In this document: positions 53,636 to 62,511 of the stretch, in pieces | How the letters are laid out: each line of letters begins with the position of its first letter | Position numbering within the stretch: the stretch's first letter is position 1 | Source of the DNA: Tritonibacter scottomollicae | GTDB taxonomy: Bacteria; Pseudomonadota; Alphaproteobacteria; Rhodobacterales; Rhodobacteraceae | DNA: 64,000 nt | NCBI RefSeq assembly: GCF_003003215.1 | Contig: NZ_PVUF01000003.1 | Coordinates: forward strand, 310,001 to 374,000 | Reading direction: 5' to 3' | Notes under the pieces: model-generated | Told to the model about the DNA's origin: nothing | What the model saw: only the letters and a program-made list of their open reading frames with translations | The model's database searches: none | Program-made: the position numbers and the translations under genes

Positions 53636-54723
53636 TCTGTGCCCTGCCCGGATTTAAACGCCTTCACGGCCGCAGCCACGGCGCGGCAGGCGGTCTCATC
53701 CCCGATAGTGATCCTCAGCGCGGTGGGCAGGTTATAGCCCGCCACCCGGCGCACGATCAGGCCGCGGGCCTTGAGGAAATCATCGCAGGCCTCGGCCTCG
53801 GACTGGCTGGCAAAGCGGGCGAGGATGAAATTGGTGCAGGAGGTATCCGACGGCACACCCGCCTCCGCCAGCTGATCGGCAAGCCAGCCGCGCCATTTCG
53901 CGTTCTCAACCCGGCAGGCCTCCACGTAGTCGCGGTCGCGCACCGCCGCCTCCGCCCCCGCCAATGCGGTGGAGGACACGTTGAAGGGCCCGCGCACACG
54001 GTTCAGCACGTCGATGATCTCGGCCGGGCCATAGCCCCAGCCGATGCGCGCACCACCAAGCCCGTAGATCTTGGAGAAGGTCCGCGTCATCACCACATTG
54101 TCGCGGGCCTCGACCAGCTTTGCACCGGCATCAAAGCCCTCGACATATTCCGCATAGGCACCATCCAGCACCAGCAGCGCGCCCTTGGGCAGGCCATCGG
54201 CAAGCCGGGCCACCTCGGCCTCGGAGATCATGGTGCCGGTGGGGTTGTTGGGATTGGCGATGAAGACCAGCTTGGTCTGCGGTGTGCAGCCTGCCAGGAG
54301 CGCGTCCACATCGGTGACACGCTCGCGCTCCTTGACCTCGACCGGGGTTGCGCCGGCGGCCAGCGCAGAGATGCGGTACATGGCAAAGCCGTGCTCAGTA
54401 TAAAGCACCTCGTCACCCGGACCAGCGTAGCACTGGCAGAGAAAGGCGATGATCTCGTCACTGCCCGCGCCGCAGATGATGCGATCCGCGTCGAGCCCGT
54501 GGGTCTCGGCAATTGCAGTGCGCAGGGCGATATGGTCGGAACTTGGGTAGCGATGCATCTTGGCCGCAGCCTGGGCCATGGCCTCCACCGCCTTGGGGCT
54601 GGCGCCCAGCGGGTTTTCATTGGAGGAGAGCTTGGTCACATTGCTCACCCCGTCCACATGGGCCGCGCCCCCCTGATACAGGGCGATGTCCATGATACCG
54701 GGTTGCGGCGTGATTTGGGTCAT
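53632..54723 (-). CDS. hisC: Histidinol-phosphate / aromatic aminotransferase
   Basis: PLP-dependent class I/II aminotransferase, 363 residues, with the PLP lysine K218 in [25 protein letters not shown] at 158-165 and the substrate-site SNENPLG. Co-transcription with tyrA suggests it works mainly on phenylpyruvate/hydroxyphenylpyruvate or prephenate, as HisC paralogues often do, besides or instead of histidinol phosphate (inference). Confidence 0.93.
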   Translation of the reverse strand: MTQITPQPGIMDIALYQGGAAHVDGVSNVTKLSSNENPLGASPKAVEAMAQAAAKMHRYPSSDHIALRTAIAETHGLDADRIICGAGSDEIIAFLCQCYAGPGDEVLYTEHGFAMYRISALAAGATPVEVKERERVTDVDALLAGCTPQTKLVFIANPNNPTGTMISEAEVARLADGLPKGALLVLDGAYAEYVEGFDAGAKLVEARDNVVMTRTFSKIYGLGGARIGWGYGPAEIIDVLNRVRGPFNVSSTALAGAEAAVRDRDYVEACRVENAKWRGWLADQLAEAGVPSDTSCTNFILARFASQSEAEACDDFLKARGLIVRRVAGYNLPTALRITIGDETACRAVAAAVKAFKSGQGTE

Positions 54724-54825
54724 ATCGGTCGAGCTCCTTCGCGAACCCGTCTCTCATAGCGGTCTGAAGGCGATGGGAAAAGCGGCAACTGCGCGCAGGC
54801 CTACACCAGTGGCGCGCAATCCGGG

Positions 54826-54960
54826 ATGGGAGGGCGTGCTCCCGCCCGTCGCTCCTGCCCGCAAGCGGACAGATCCTCCCGTTGGGCCGGGCCGCGCCGC
54901 GCGCCCCAAAAGGGGCGCGCGGCGCGGGTCGCCTCGGGCAAAGCCCGAGGCGAAACCTCT
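54826..54960 (-). repeat. Dispersed structured intergenic repeat, copy D
   Basis: Reverse orientation. Read on the minus strand it has GGTTTCGC, a hairpin GCCTCGGGC/GCCCGAGGC with a TTT loop, a perfect 16-base palindrome pair (54892-54907 and 54912-54927) around AAAA, a CCCAACGGGAGGA core, and GGGCGGGAGC at the end. The first hairpin differs from copies A and B in sequence but keeps pairing. It lies downstream of the class V aminotransferase. Confidence 0.85.
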
Positions 54961-55006
54961 CAATTCAACGGCTCATGCAAACACAGGCATCCGATGCGCT
55001 ACGTCT

Positions 55007-56431
55007 TTACGCAGCGCGCGGCTGGAACCGGGCGGTACTCGGATCAGCATCATAGGACGCGGCGATTTGTTCTGCCTCCGCCACCAATTTAGCAACGCTT
55101 TCGATCACATAATCCACCGTTTCCTCCTCCATCAGGTAGGAGAAATTGAGCCGCACCCAGCCGGGTTTCTGCAACTCGCGCCCTGCCAGAAGATCGCCGA
55201 GCAGAGCCTCGGACTGAGGCTGGTCGATCTCCAGCAGCCGGTGCGCATAAGGTCCCGCACAGGCACAGCCACCGCGGGCCTGGATGCCATAGACATCACT
55301 CAGCATGCGGGTGAAAAGCTGCTGATGCACCGGCGCACCGGAGGCCCCGCGCACCGTAAAGGAATAGATCGGCAGCCGATGTGCGCTCTCATGACCCAGC
55401 AGCGTCAAGCCCGGCAGCGCCCCCCATGCCGCGCGGGCCTTGGCCGCATACTGCGCCTCGCGCGCCTCGATATACTCCTGCCCCACCGCTTCCTTGACCA
55501 GAAAGGCCAGCGCGGCGCGGATGTCACCAACCACATTGGGCGTGCCCGCCTCTTCGCGCGCGGCAAGACTGTCGGCGTAGCGATGCGACCAAGGCGACAC
55601 GAAACTGACGGTGCCACCACCGGGCCAGGAGGGCATGGTCGAGCGCACCGCCTCGCGGCGCAGGATCAGCACCCCGGAGGCACCTGGACCACCGGGGAAT
55701 TTATGCGGCGAGACCACTACGGCGTCCTTTGGCTCAGCGCCATGCTCCCCCATGTCGATGGGCAAATAGGGCCCGCCCCCGGCATAATCCCAGACCGCCC
55801 GCGCCCCATGCGCCCGCAACAGCCGGGTCACCGGGTCCGGATCGGTGACGATACCCGTGACATTCGAGGCGGCCGAGAAGCTGCCGATCTTCAGATCCGC
55901 ATCCGCATGCTGCAGCAATGCCGCCTCCAAGGCCGCCAGATCGACGCCACCCTCTGCGCCCTCGGGGATTTCCACCACCTCGGCCCGGCTCTCGCGCCAA
56001 GGCAGGATGTTGGAGTGATGCTCGTAGGGGCCGATGAAGACCACCGGCCGCTCCGCCTGCTCAACCCCGAGCAGTTTCACCAGCCGGTTCAGCCCCGCCG
56101 TCGCGCCGGAGCCGGCAAAGATCACCTCGCACGCCTGCCCCGCCCCGGTGAGCCGCGCAATCTCGGCCCGGGCCTCGCGGCGCAGGCGGGTCACATATTG
56201 CCCGCAATAGGAGGCTTCGGTGTGGGAATTGGCGTAGAACGGAAGCAGTTTCTCGGCGATGAACGCCTCCACCGGGCGCATGGCGCGGCCTGAGGCCACG
56301 TAATCCGCATAGACCAGCGGCACATCGCCGTTCAGGCCGGGGATCATCACCCCCTCGCCGATCAGCGTTTCAGCCAGCTTGCCCGCATCCGCGGTGTGTT
56401 TGATCGCCGTTTTGAACTCTTGCAGGATCAT
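55007..56431 (-). CDS. Class V aminotransferase / cysteine desulfurase-like protein
   Basis: A 474-residue PLP enzyme with the lysine K244 in SPHKFPGGPG, the aldimine-stacking region SHTEASYCGQYV and FAGSGATAGLNRL. The C-terminal GIQARGGCACAGPYAHRLL contains a cysteine pair near the position of the desulfurase active-site cysteine. The ATG at 56431 is preferred because GAGGG lies upstream. It is divergent from an AsnC/Lrp regulator with a 106-base shared region, which points to amino-acid-responsive control. Substrate unknown. Confidence 0.87.
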   Translation of the reverse strand: MILQEFKTAIKHTADAGKLAETLIGEGVMIPGLNGDVPLVYADYVASGRAMRPVEAFIAEKLLPFYANSHTEASYCGQYVTRLRREARAEIARLTGAGQACEVIFAGSGATAGLNRLVKLLGVEQAERPVVFIGPYEHHSNILPWRESRAEVVEIPEGAEGGVDLAALEAALLQHADADLKIGSFSAASNVTGIVTDPDPVTRLLRAHGARAVWDYAGGGPYLPIDMGEHGAEPKDAVVVSPHKFPGGPGASGVLILRREAVRSTMPSWPGGGTVSFVSPWSHRYADSLAAREEAGTPNVVGDIRAALAFLVKEAVGQEYIEAREAQYAAKARAAWGALPGLTLLGHESAHRLPIYSFTVRGASGAPVHQQLFTRMLSDVYGIQARGGCACAGPYAHRLLEIDQPQSEALLGDLLAGRELQKPGWVRLNFSYLMEEETVDYVIESVAKLVAEAEQIAASYDADPSTARFQPRAA

Positions 56432-56537
56432 TTTTGCGCCCTCATGGTTATTTTGCTCATCATAGACCACCTAAGCAGGGTCATTTTCACAAAACATCAC
56501 AGGTGACAGCGCTAATTCGCTATCATATGATCGAGAA

Positions 56538-56999
56538 ATGGCAAAAACCATAGATCAGATTGACCGCGACCTCCTGCATATCCTGCAAAGGGACGGCAGC
56601 CTGTCGCAGCGCGACCTGGCGGAGCGTGTCGGCCTGTCGCAGAACGCCTGCTGGCGGCGGCTTCGGGCCTTGCAGGACAAGGGTATTCTGCGCGGCACCC
56701 GGGCGGAGGTGGATCGCAGCCAGCTGGATCTCGGTCTGGTGGTCTTTGTCATGCTGCGCACCCGGCATCATTCGGCAGACTGGCTGGCGCAGTTCCGGCG
56801 TCATGTGCTGACCATTCCCGAAGTGGTGGATTTCCATCGCATCGGCGGCGATTACGATTACCAGCTGAAGGTGGTGACCCGCGACATGGCCAGTTACGAC
56901 AAGGTCTATCAGCGGCTGATCGGTGGCGTGGAACTGGACAGCGTGACGTCCTATTTCGCGATGGAAACAATCGCCGAGGGGCGTCCGCTGCCGGTCTGA
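56538..56999 (+). CDS. Lrp/AsnC family transcriptional regulator
   Basis: A 153-residue regulator with N-terminal HTH (QIDRDLLHILQRDGSLSQRD, VGLSQNACWRRLRALQDKG) and C-terminal RAM domain (VPEVVDFHRIGGDYDYQLKV-like segment). A perfect ten-base palindrome ATCATATGAT (56522-56531) lies just upstream of the start and could be part of an operator. The divergent aminotransferase gene is the probable target. Confidence 0.93.
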   Translation: MAKTIDQIDRDLLHILQRDGSLSQRDLAERVGLSQNACWRRLRALQDKGILRGTRAEVDRSQLDLGLVVFVMLRTRHHSADWLAQFRRHVLTIPEVVDFHRIGGDYDYQLKVVTRDMASYDKVYQRLIGGVELDSVTSYFAMETIAEGRPLPV

Positions 57000-57002
57000 G
57001 GC

Positions 57003-57476
57003 TTAGCCGCGCGGCAAATGGAATGCCTTGCCGACGCCACCGGGTTCAGAGCGATGGTCGACAAACCCCATGGCGGCGTAATAGCCCAACCCTTCGGCAT
57101 TATCGGCACCGATGAGGGCGTCAATGGCGGGCAGTCCAGCCCGCCGTGCCGCCGCCGTGGTGACGGCAAACAGCCCCCGCCCAATCCCGCAACGCGCCGA
57201 GCTTGGATGAATATGGGTGCCGATCACGCCCCAGCCCACCGGGGCGCCATAGGGGTTTCCGGGCACCGCGCGCTTCAGCGATTGAAAGCCAAGAACCACG
57301 CCCGTTTCATCGGTTGCAACGGTGCAGGCCAACTGGTCGGGATGGCGGATGTAATGCGTCCGGACAAAGGCGGCATCCCCTGCCTTGTGCCGCTTGCCAG
57401 CCCTGCGCAGCGCCTCGAGCACGGCGGAGATACCCGCCGCATCCGAAAGCTCCGCTGGGTGATAGTTGATCTGCAT
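57003..57476 (-). CDS. GNAT family N-acetyltransferase
   Basis: A 157-residue acetyltransferase. IGTHIHPSSARCGIGRGLF is motif A, the acetyl-CoA loop (R/Q-x-x-G-x-G/A), and AEGLGYYAAMGFVDH is the C-terminal motif B. The acceptor substrate is unknown. Its stop lies three bases from the stop of the convergent regulator gene. Confidence 0.92.
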   Translation of the reverse strand: MQINYHPAELSDAAGISAVLEALRRAGKRHKAGDAAFVRTHYIRHPDQLACTVATDETGVVLGFQSLKRAVPGNPYGAPVGWGVIGTHIHPSSARCGIGRGLFAVTTAAARRAGLPAIDALIGADNAEGLGYYAAMGFVDHRSEPGGVGKAFHLPRG

Positions 57477-57492
57477 ACTCCGGTGGCGCCGA

Positions 57493-58080
57493 TCAGTGTC
57501 CGAAGGCCGCGTTGGGCATCCAGGTCGGGCGTTTGCCCGCAGGCGCGGCGCGCATGTGCAAACAAGCCGTGTTGGTGCGCTGGAACCAGAGCGCCTGCAG
57601 CGGATACCAGCCCGCTTGCGGCACCTCGACCTCTACCGCAAAAGTCTCCTCGCAGGCCTGACGGCCATCAAATTCGCCAACTAGCTGGCCGCCCACCACA
57701 GCGTGCAGCCCGTCGTTGGTCAGAAAATCGATGGTATAGACTCCGGGCGCGTCAAATCGCACATAGCCCCGAATATCGGCCACCACCCGTTCGGCCCGCT
57801 TGGAGGTGAGGACATTCTCGCCCAGCTCGGTGTCGCGGTAGTCCAGCCCCTTGAGCGGCGCGCCCTGTTCGACCTTGTATTTCAGCGCGTTGCGGGCCGC
57901 GCCCAGGCTCTTGACGTCCGAGGGATAAGCATAGCGCACCGAAAGCCCCGGCTTCAGCCCCGAAGGCTGCGGGTCTGCGGGTGTCAGCTGCACCGGGGCG
58001 GCAACCGCGGCGGCGGCCAACCCGGCAATCAGCCCGGTGGCAAGCGTGAGGGTGCGAAGGGTGGCGGATGTGATCGACAT
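57493..58080 (-). CDS. Secreted PA14-like domain protein
   Basis: A 195-residue protein with a clear signal peptide (LRTLTLATGLIAGLAAAAVAA). The mature part resembles a PA14 beta-barrel: GLSVRYAYP, VVADIRGYVRFDAPGVYTID, LTNDGLHAVVGGQLV and GWYPLQALWFQ. PA14 domains usually bind carbohydrate; here none is fused to an enzyme. The ATG at 58080 has GGGAG upstream. It lies 16 bases upstream of the GNAT gene on the same strand. Confidence 0.75.
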   Translation of the reverse strand: MSITSATLRTLTLATGLIAGLAAAAVAAPVQLTPADPQPSGLKPGLSVRYAYPSDVKSLGAARNALKYKVEQGAPLKGLDYRDTELGENVLTSKRAERVVADIRGYVRFDAPGVYTIDFLTNDGLHAVVGGQLVGEFDGRQACEETFAVEVEVPQAGWYPLQALWFQRTNTACLHMRAAPAGKRPTWMPNAAFGH

Positions 58081-58225
58081 GGTGAACTCCCAATCTGTCC
58101 GGACCACGTATTTGTTCTGGGGTTGGGGCCGGTGTCAGGGGCACCATAGGCAGCAAACCCGCGATGACCCAAGAGATTCCTGACGTCATGCGGCGCGCAA
58201 GCCCACCCGCTCCACACAAAAGAAG

Positions 58226-58254
58226 AAAAGCCGCCCCTTTCGGGAGCGGCTTTT
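58226..58254 (-). terminator. Terminator of rpsD
   Basis: AAAAGCCGC (58226-58234) pairs with GCGGCTTTT (58246-58254) with extra inner pairs; on the minus strand TTTTCTTCTTTT follows. T tracts on both sides allow bidirectional action. Confidence 0.8.
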
Positions 58255-58292
58255 GCAAATCTCGTATCCAATACGCCCTGCGGGCGACAGGA

Positions 58293-58913
58293 TCAGTTCT
58301 TGGCGTAGAATTCGACCACGAGGTTCGGTTCCATGATCACCGGGTACGGCACGTCGGCCAGCGAGGGCGCGCGCACGAAGGTGGCGGTCAGCTTGGAGTG
58401 GTCGGCTTCGATGTAGTCAGGCACGTCACGCTCGGCCAGTTGCACGGCCTCGAGAACAGCAACGTTCTGCTTGGACTTGTCGCGCACTTCGATGACGTCA
58501 CCCTCTTTCACACGGTAGGAGGGGATGTTGACGCGCTTGCCGTTCACCAGCACGTGGCCGTGGTTGACGAACTGACGGGCCGCAAAGACGGTCGGCACGA
58601 ACTTGGCGCGGTAGACGACGGCGTCCAGACGACGCTCCAGCAGACCGATGAGGTTTTCACCGGTGTCGCCCTTCACACGCTCGGCTTCGCCGTAGATGCG
58701 ACGGAATTGCTTTTCGGTCAGGTCGCCGTAGTAGCCTTTCAGCTTCTGCTTGGCGCGCAGCTGGATACCGAAATCGGAAAGCTTGCCCTTGCGGCGCTGA
58801 CCGTGCTGGCCGGGGCCATATTCACGACGGTTCACCGGGGATTTTGCGCGGCCCCAGATGTTTTCGCCCATGCGACGGTCAATTTTGTACTTGGCAGACG
58901 TGCGTTTGGTCAC
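58293..58913 (-). CDS. rpsD: 30S ribosomal protein S4
   Basis: Primary binder of 16S rRNA in 30S assembly. The 206-residue protein begins [21 protein letters not shown] and has the S4 RNA-binding domain ([40 protein letters not shown]). The start is the GTG at 58913 with AAGGAG upstream. It is a single gene, with a leader of about 200 bases containing a hairpin; S4 often autoregulates by binding its own mRNA. Confidence 0.99.
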   Translation of the reverse strand: MTKRTSAKYKIDRRMGENIWGRAKSPVNRREYGPGQHGQRRKGKLSDFGIQLRAKQKLKGYYGDLTEKQFRRIYGEAERVKGDTGENLIGLLERRLDAVVYRAKFVPTVFAARQFVNHGHVLVNGKRVNIPSYRVKEGDVIEVRDKSKQNVAVLEAVQLAERDVPDYIEADHSKLTATFVRAPSLADVPYPVIMEPNLVVEFYAKN

Positions 58914-59306
58914 GGCTGTTCTCCTTTATATTTGGCTCCGCGACTTGCTCCGAAAACCGGTTCCCACTTTTCGGTTGCGGACGCGAGCGACACACAACCG
59001 TCAGAACCAGATCAGGCTCGCCACGGCGATAAAGGGCGTTGTCCTCTTGGGTTTGGATCTTGCGACCCTCTGCCATGACAGGCATTCCCTTGCGGGAGCC
59101 ACCAACACCAATGAAGCCGCGCTTCTATAGGAACGCGCTGTGGTGTCAAGGGAGAAGCCGCGGATTATGGCCCCGCTCAATCCAGCGGCCATTGCCGCGC
59201 CGGGACCTTCGGTCAGGTCACAACAGCAGATCTGCTGGGACACTGGGACTGGATGCCCTGCCCGCCCTCACAAATCCCGAACCACAGCGCGATCAACGCG
59301 GCGGTG
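58914..59306 (-). promoter_or_regulatory. rpsD leader and promoter region with hairpin
   Basis: No gene is credible here. A hairpin CCGAAAA...TTTTCGG (58950-58974) lies close to the rpsD ribosome-binding site. Its CCGGTTCCCAC loop resembles an intergenic motif I recall from Rhizobiales. Far upstream on the minus strand TTGACA (59144-59149) and TATAGA (59124-59129) are separated by only 14 bases, a possible but short-spaced promoter. Confidence 0.4.
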
Positions 59307-60368
59307 CTAGGCTGCGTCATGCAGCAGAATGGCCGCCTCCGAGGCAGAGAGATTGCGACGGGCGAAACCGCCATAGCTGCTCGGGTCGCCTTCGATATCC
59401 GGCAACTGCCGCAGCAGCCGCTTGCGATCAGAATCATCCAGCGCCGACAGGGCCGCGTGGGCCGGATGAAAGCTCTCTGTCTCCACTCCGTTGGCCCAGA
59501 GCACCTGATGATTCTCCAGCAGAAGATGGACATAGGTCACCTCTGTCACGGCGCGGTCCACCTGGATCGTGCGATCATTCACCAGATCACGCGCGGCCAC
59601 CAGAACTTCCGGCTCATTGAACAGCGCCTGCGCCGCAGGGCCGCGCAACAACATGCGGTGTTCGGGAGAGACCAGCAGCTCCTGTTCGGGGCGGTCAATG
59701 CCAAGCGCGCCCGCGCCGATGCGCACCGGACGCAGCTGCGGCATCACGAAGAGCCGCGCGCCCGTCATACGCCGCGCGCCGATCCAATGTATCATCTGGA
59801 CACCGTTGTCGCGGGTCTGCACCCGGTCGCCCTCACGCAGGGTTTCGACGGTTCTGGGCCCATCTGGTGTGGCGATGCGGGTGCCGGGGGTAAAGCAGAT
59901 CACCCCCGGATCGCGCGGCGCCTGAGCCACGCCCAAGGACCCAAGCGCATGATGTACGACCCAGAGATCGGTGTGGCGCGGCGGCATGTCATCGACAAAC
60001 ATCAGCAGAGGTGGTCGCCCCTTGCCGGCATCAATCACGGTCACCGTATAGCTGCGCACCCCATTGGTGACGACAAAGCTGCTGTCCATCACCGGATCCT
60101 TGACGTTGATCGCATGAATATCAGTGCGATTCTGCACGGCTGCGCCAACAAGACGACGCACCGAATGCGCCGCGCGCCGGCGGAGATCCTTTTCGCCATC
60201 TGCCATGTCGAGACGCAATAGGTCCGACGGTCCATCCACGCGCAGGGCATCCCCATGCCATGACCACGCGGCACCGACATCGAGCGCAGATATCGGCGCT
60301 GCCTCGAGACCGTCGATTTCTGTCTGCGTCCAGGAAATGACAAACGTGCCACGAAAGCCCGTCTTCAT
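59307..60368 (-). CDS. Hint-domain protein
   Basis: A 353-residue protein. The N-terminal 150 residues are of unknown fold. The Hint domain starts at C158 (CFTPGTRIATPDGPRTVETL, REGDRVQTRDNG), with SPEHRMLL and the histidine-containing EVTYVHLLLENHQVLWANG. Hint domains catalyse self-cleavage in hedgehog proteins and inteins; whether this one is active is unknown, and no canonical C-terminal Asn splice site is visible. A full CtrA box lies 33 bases upstream of the start. Confidence 0.85.
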   Translation of the reverse strand: MKTGFRGTFVISWTQTEIDGLEAAPISALDVGAAWSWHGDALRVDGPSDLLRLDMADGEKDLRRRAAHSVRRLVGAAVQNRTDIHAINVKDPVMDSSFVVTNGVRSYTVTVIDAGKGRPPLLMFVDDMPPRHTDLWVVHHALGSLGVAQAPRDPGVICFTPGTRIATPDGPRTVETLREGDRVQTRDNGVQMIHWIGARRMTGARLFVMPQLRPVRIGAGALGIDRPEQELLVSPEHRMLLRGPAAQALFNEPEVLVAARDLVNDRTIQVDRAVTEVTYVHLLLENHQVLWANGVETESFHPAHAALSALDDSDRKRLLRQLPDIEGDPSSYGGFARRNLSASEAAILLHDAA

Positions 60369-60400
60369 GCTCTAGCCTGCCTCAGTCACTGCTTCTTATT

Positions 60401-60416
60401 TTAACGAAGCGTTAAC
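60401..60416. promoter_or_regulatory. CtrA binding box upstream of the Hint gene
   Basis: TTAACGAAGCGTTAAC matches the full CtrA consensus TTAA-N7-TTAAC with no mismatch and is nearly palindromic. It lies 33 bases upstream of the Hint-domain gene, in the promoter zone. In Rhodobacterales CtrA controls motility, gene transfer agents and related functions. Confidence 0.65.
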
Positions 60417-60611
60417 AAATTGAGGCGCGGCGGGAAAGTCCTCACACAGGGGCCAGGGGCACTATTCCCAAATGAACCGTGATGAAATGGCCACGTCACC
60501 CTCTCCTGCGGGGCGCAGGACAGCGGTGATCTGCGCCACGACAAGGCGAAACAAAAAGGGCGCGCCGCAGCACGGCGGGGAAAGTTCCTGAGCTTACTGA
60601 GGGATTCGGGT

Positions 60612-61022
60612 TCAGTCGGCGCTATCTACCGCTGGCACCACCGGCCCCTCTGCCTTCACCCAGCCGGAGAAGCCGTCGCTGATATGCGCGGCCTCAAATC
60701 CCATGTCCTGCAACATCGCCACCGAAAGCGCCGAGCGCCAGCCAGACGCGCAGTGAAAGACGAACCGCTTGTCCTCCTCGGCGAAGATCTCCTTGAAATA
60801 GGGGCTGTCGGGATCCACCCAGAACTCCAGCATGCCACGGGGGCAGTGAAAGCTGCCGGGAATAAAGCCCGTGCGCTGACGCTCGCGCACGTCGCGGAGA
60901 TCGACAAAGATCACGTCGTCGCGCCCATGCAGCGCAATCGCATCCGCGCTGTCGATCTCCGCGATGCGGGCGCGGGCTGATGCCACCATGTCCGCCGATG
61001 AGGTCTTGAGCTTGGCCATCAT
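60612..61022 (-). CDS. Rhodanese-like domain protein
   Basis: A 136-residue single-domain rhodanese. The catalytic loop is HCASGWRS with C91; IFVDLRDVRER is the conserved CH2A-type strand and ISDGFSGWVKAEGPV the C-terminal motif. It probably transfers sulfane sulfur to thiols or cyanide. The start at 61022 has a strong AGGAGG upstream. Divergent from the FAD oxidase. Confidence 0.93.
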   Translation of the reverse strand: MMAKLKTSSADMVASARARIAEIDSADAIALHGRDDVIFVDLRDVRERQRTGFIPGSFHCPRGMLEFWVDPDSPYFKEIFAEEDKRFVFHCASGWRSALSVAMLQDMGFEAAHISDGFSGWVKAEGPVVPAVDSAD

Positions 61023-61202
61023 GTCGCCTCCTGCTGTGGGTCGAGCCCTGCTGCGTTTCCAGTACTCTAGGCCCAGTCGGGGCGCTGCGCCAGCCCGTGT
61101 CACGCAGCCGATTGACAGGCGTTCTGCGCTGCCCCAGTGTTCCCTGCAGGCCCGGCGGGCATCCCCGCTCCGGGCGCACCCCTAGCATGTGAGGCGTCCA
61201 AC

Positions 61203-62477
61203 GTGAGCGCAGACACGTCCATTTCCCTGTGGGACCGCTCGTCCGCAGAACCCACCCATTCCGAGCCGCTGCAACAGGATGCGCGAGTCGACGTGGCCAT
61301 CGTCGGTGGCGGCTACACCGGCCTTTCGACCGCGCTGCACGGGGCGCTCAAGGGGCTGTCGTGCCATGTGCTGGAGGCCGAGGAGATCGGCCATGGCGGT
61401 TCCGGGCGCAATGTCGGGCTGGTGAACGCCGGGCTGTGGCTGCCGCCGCAGGAGGTGGAGCATCTGCTGGGCCAGCGCCATGGCGCCGCATTGGTGCGGG
61501 AGTTGGGGGATATGCCCGACTACGTGTTCTCGCTGATCGAGCAATATCAGATCCGCTGCGAGGCGACCCGCGCGGGCACCATCCACGCCGCCCATGCGCC
61601 CTCGGGCCTGCGCGACCTGGAGGCCCGCGCCGCCGCCTGGCAGGCACGCGGTGCGCCGGTGCGCCTGCTGAGCGCTGCAGAGACGGCGGAAAAGACCGGC
61701 ACAGGCAAATTCCACGGTGGCCTGCTGGATGCCCGCGCCGGCACCATCAACCCGATGGGATACGCACGCGGATTGGCCCGCGCCGCGCGGGCGGCAGGGG
61801 CGGAGATCTCCACCGGCACCAAGGTGCTGTCGCTAAAGAAGGACGGCGACAGCTGGAAGGTCGAGACGAAGCGCGGCGTCATTACCGCAGGCCAGGTGGT
61901 GCTGGCCACCAATGCCTATAGCACCGGACTGTGGCCGGGACTGGAACAGAGCTTCACCCCGATCCAGTTCTTCCAGCTGGCCACCGCTCCTCTTGGCGAG
62001 GAGGCGCAGGCGATCCTGCCCGAGGGGCAAGGCCTGTGGGACACCGGCAAGATCATGTTCTCGCTGCGCCGCGATCAGGCCGGGCGGTTGATCATCGGCT
62101 CCATGGGGTCAGTGGTGGGCGGCACCACGGGTCTGTCGCGCCGCTGGGCGGAGCGCAAGCTGCGCCGTCTGTACCCGGCCCTCGGGCCGCTGAGTTTCGA
62201 GGACGCCTGGCACGGGCAGATCGCCTTTACCCCCGACCATCTGTTCCGCATTCACCGGCTGGATGACGGGCTTTACACTCCGGTGGGCTACAATGGCCGC
62301 GGCATCACCACTGGCACGCTGTTTGGCCGGGCGCTGGCGGAGCTGTTCTCCGGCGCACCGGAAGAGAGCCTGCCACTGCCGATCACCGATCTGGTGCCGG
62401 ACCGGGGCCGCGCGCTGAAGGCACCGCTCTATCGCACGGCCTTCCTTGCCAAACAGACCGCCGAAAGCCTGCTCTGA
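61203..62477 (+). CDS. FAD-dependent amine/D-amino acid oxidoreductase (DAO family)
   Basis: A 424-residue flavoprotein with the dinucleotide motif VAIVGGGYTGLSTA (32-45), SGRNVGLVNAG, and the C-terminal FAD strand GYNGRGITTGTLFG. The sequence type resembles gamma-glutamylputrescine oxidase and similar amine oxidases of polyamine catabolism, but the substrate is not established. The GTG at 61203 has GAGGCG upstream. Single gene. Confidence 0.88.
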   Translation: MSADTSISLWDRSSAEPTHSEPLQQDARVDVAIVGGGYTGLSTALHGALKGLSCHVLEAEEIGHGGSGRNVGLVNAGLWLPPQEVEHLLGQRHGAALVRELGDMPDYVFSLIEQYQIRCEATRAGTIHAAHAPSGLRDLEARAAAWQARGAPVRLLSAAETAEKTGTGKFHGGLLDARAGTINPMGYARGLARAARAAGAEISTGTKVLSLKKDGDSWKVETKRGVITAGQVVLATNAYSTGLWPGLEQSFTPIQFFQLATAPLGEEAQAILPEGQGLWDTGKIMFSLRRDQAGRLIIGSMGSVVGGTTGLSRRWAERKLRRLYPALGPLSFEDAWHGQIAFTPDHLFRIHRLDDGLYTPVGYNGRGITTGTLFGRALAELFSGAPEESLPLPITDLVPDRGRALKAPLYRTAFLAKQTAESLL

Positions 62478-62511
62478 TCCGGCGGCCCTGGATCAGCCCG
62501 GGTCAGCTCGA

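Noticed and set aside
58879..59085. Small gene in the rpsD leader on the minus strand
   Set aside because: It overlaps the rpsD start and ribosome-binding site, has no recognisable pattern and is best explained as leader sequence.
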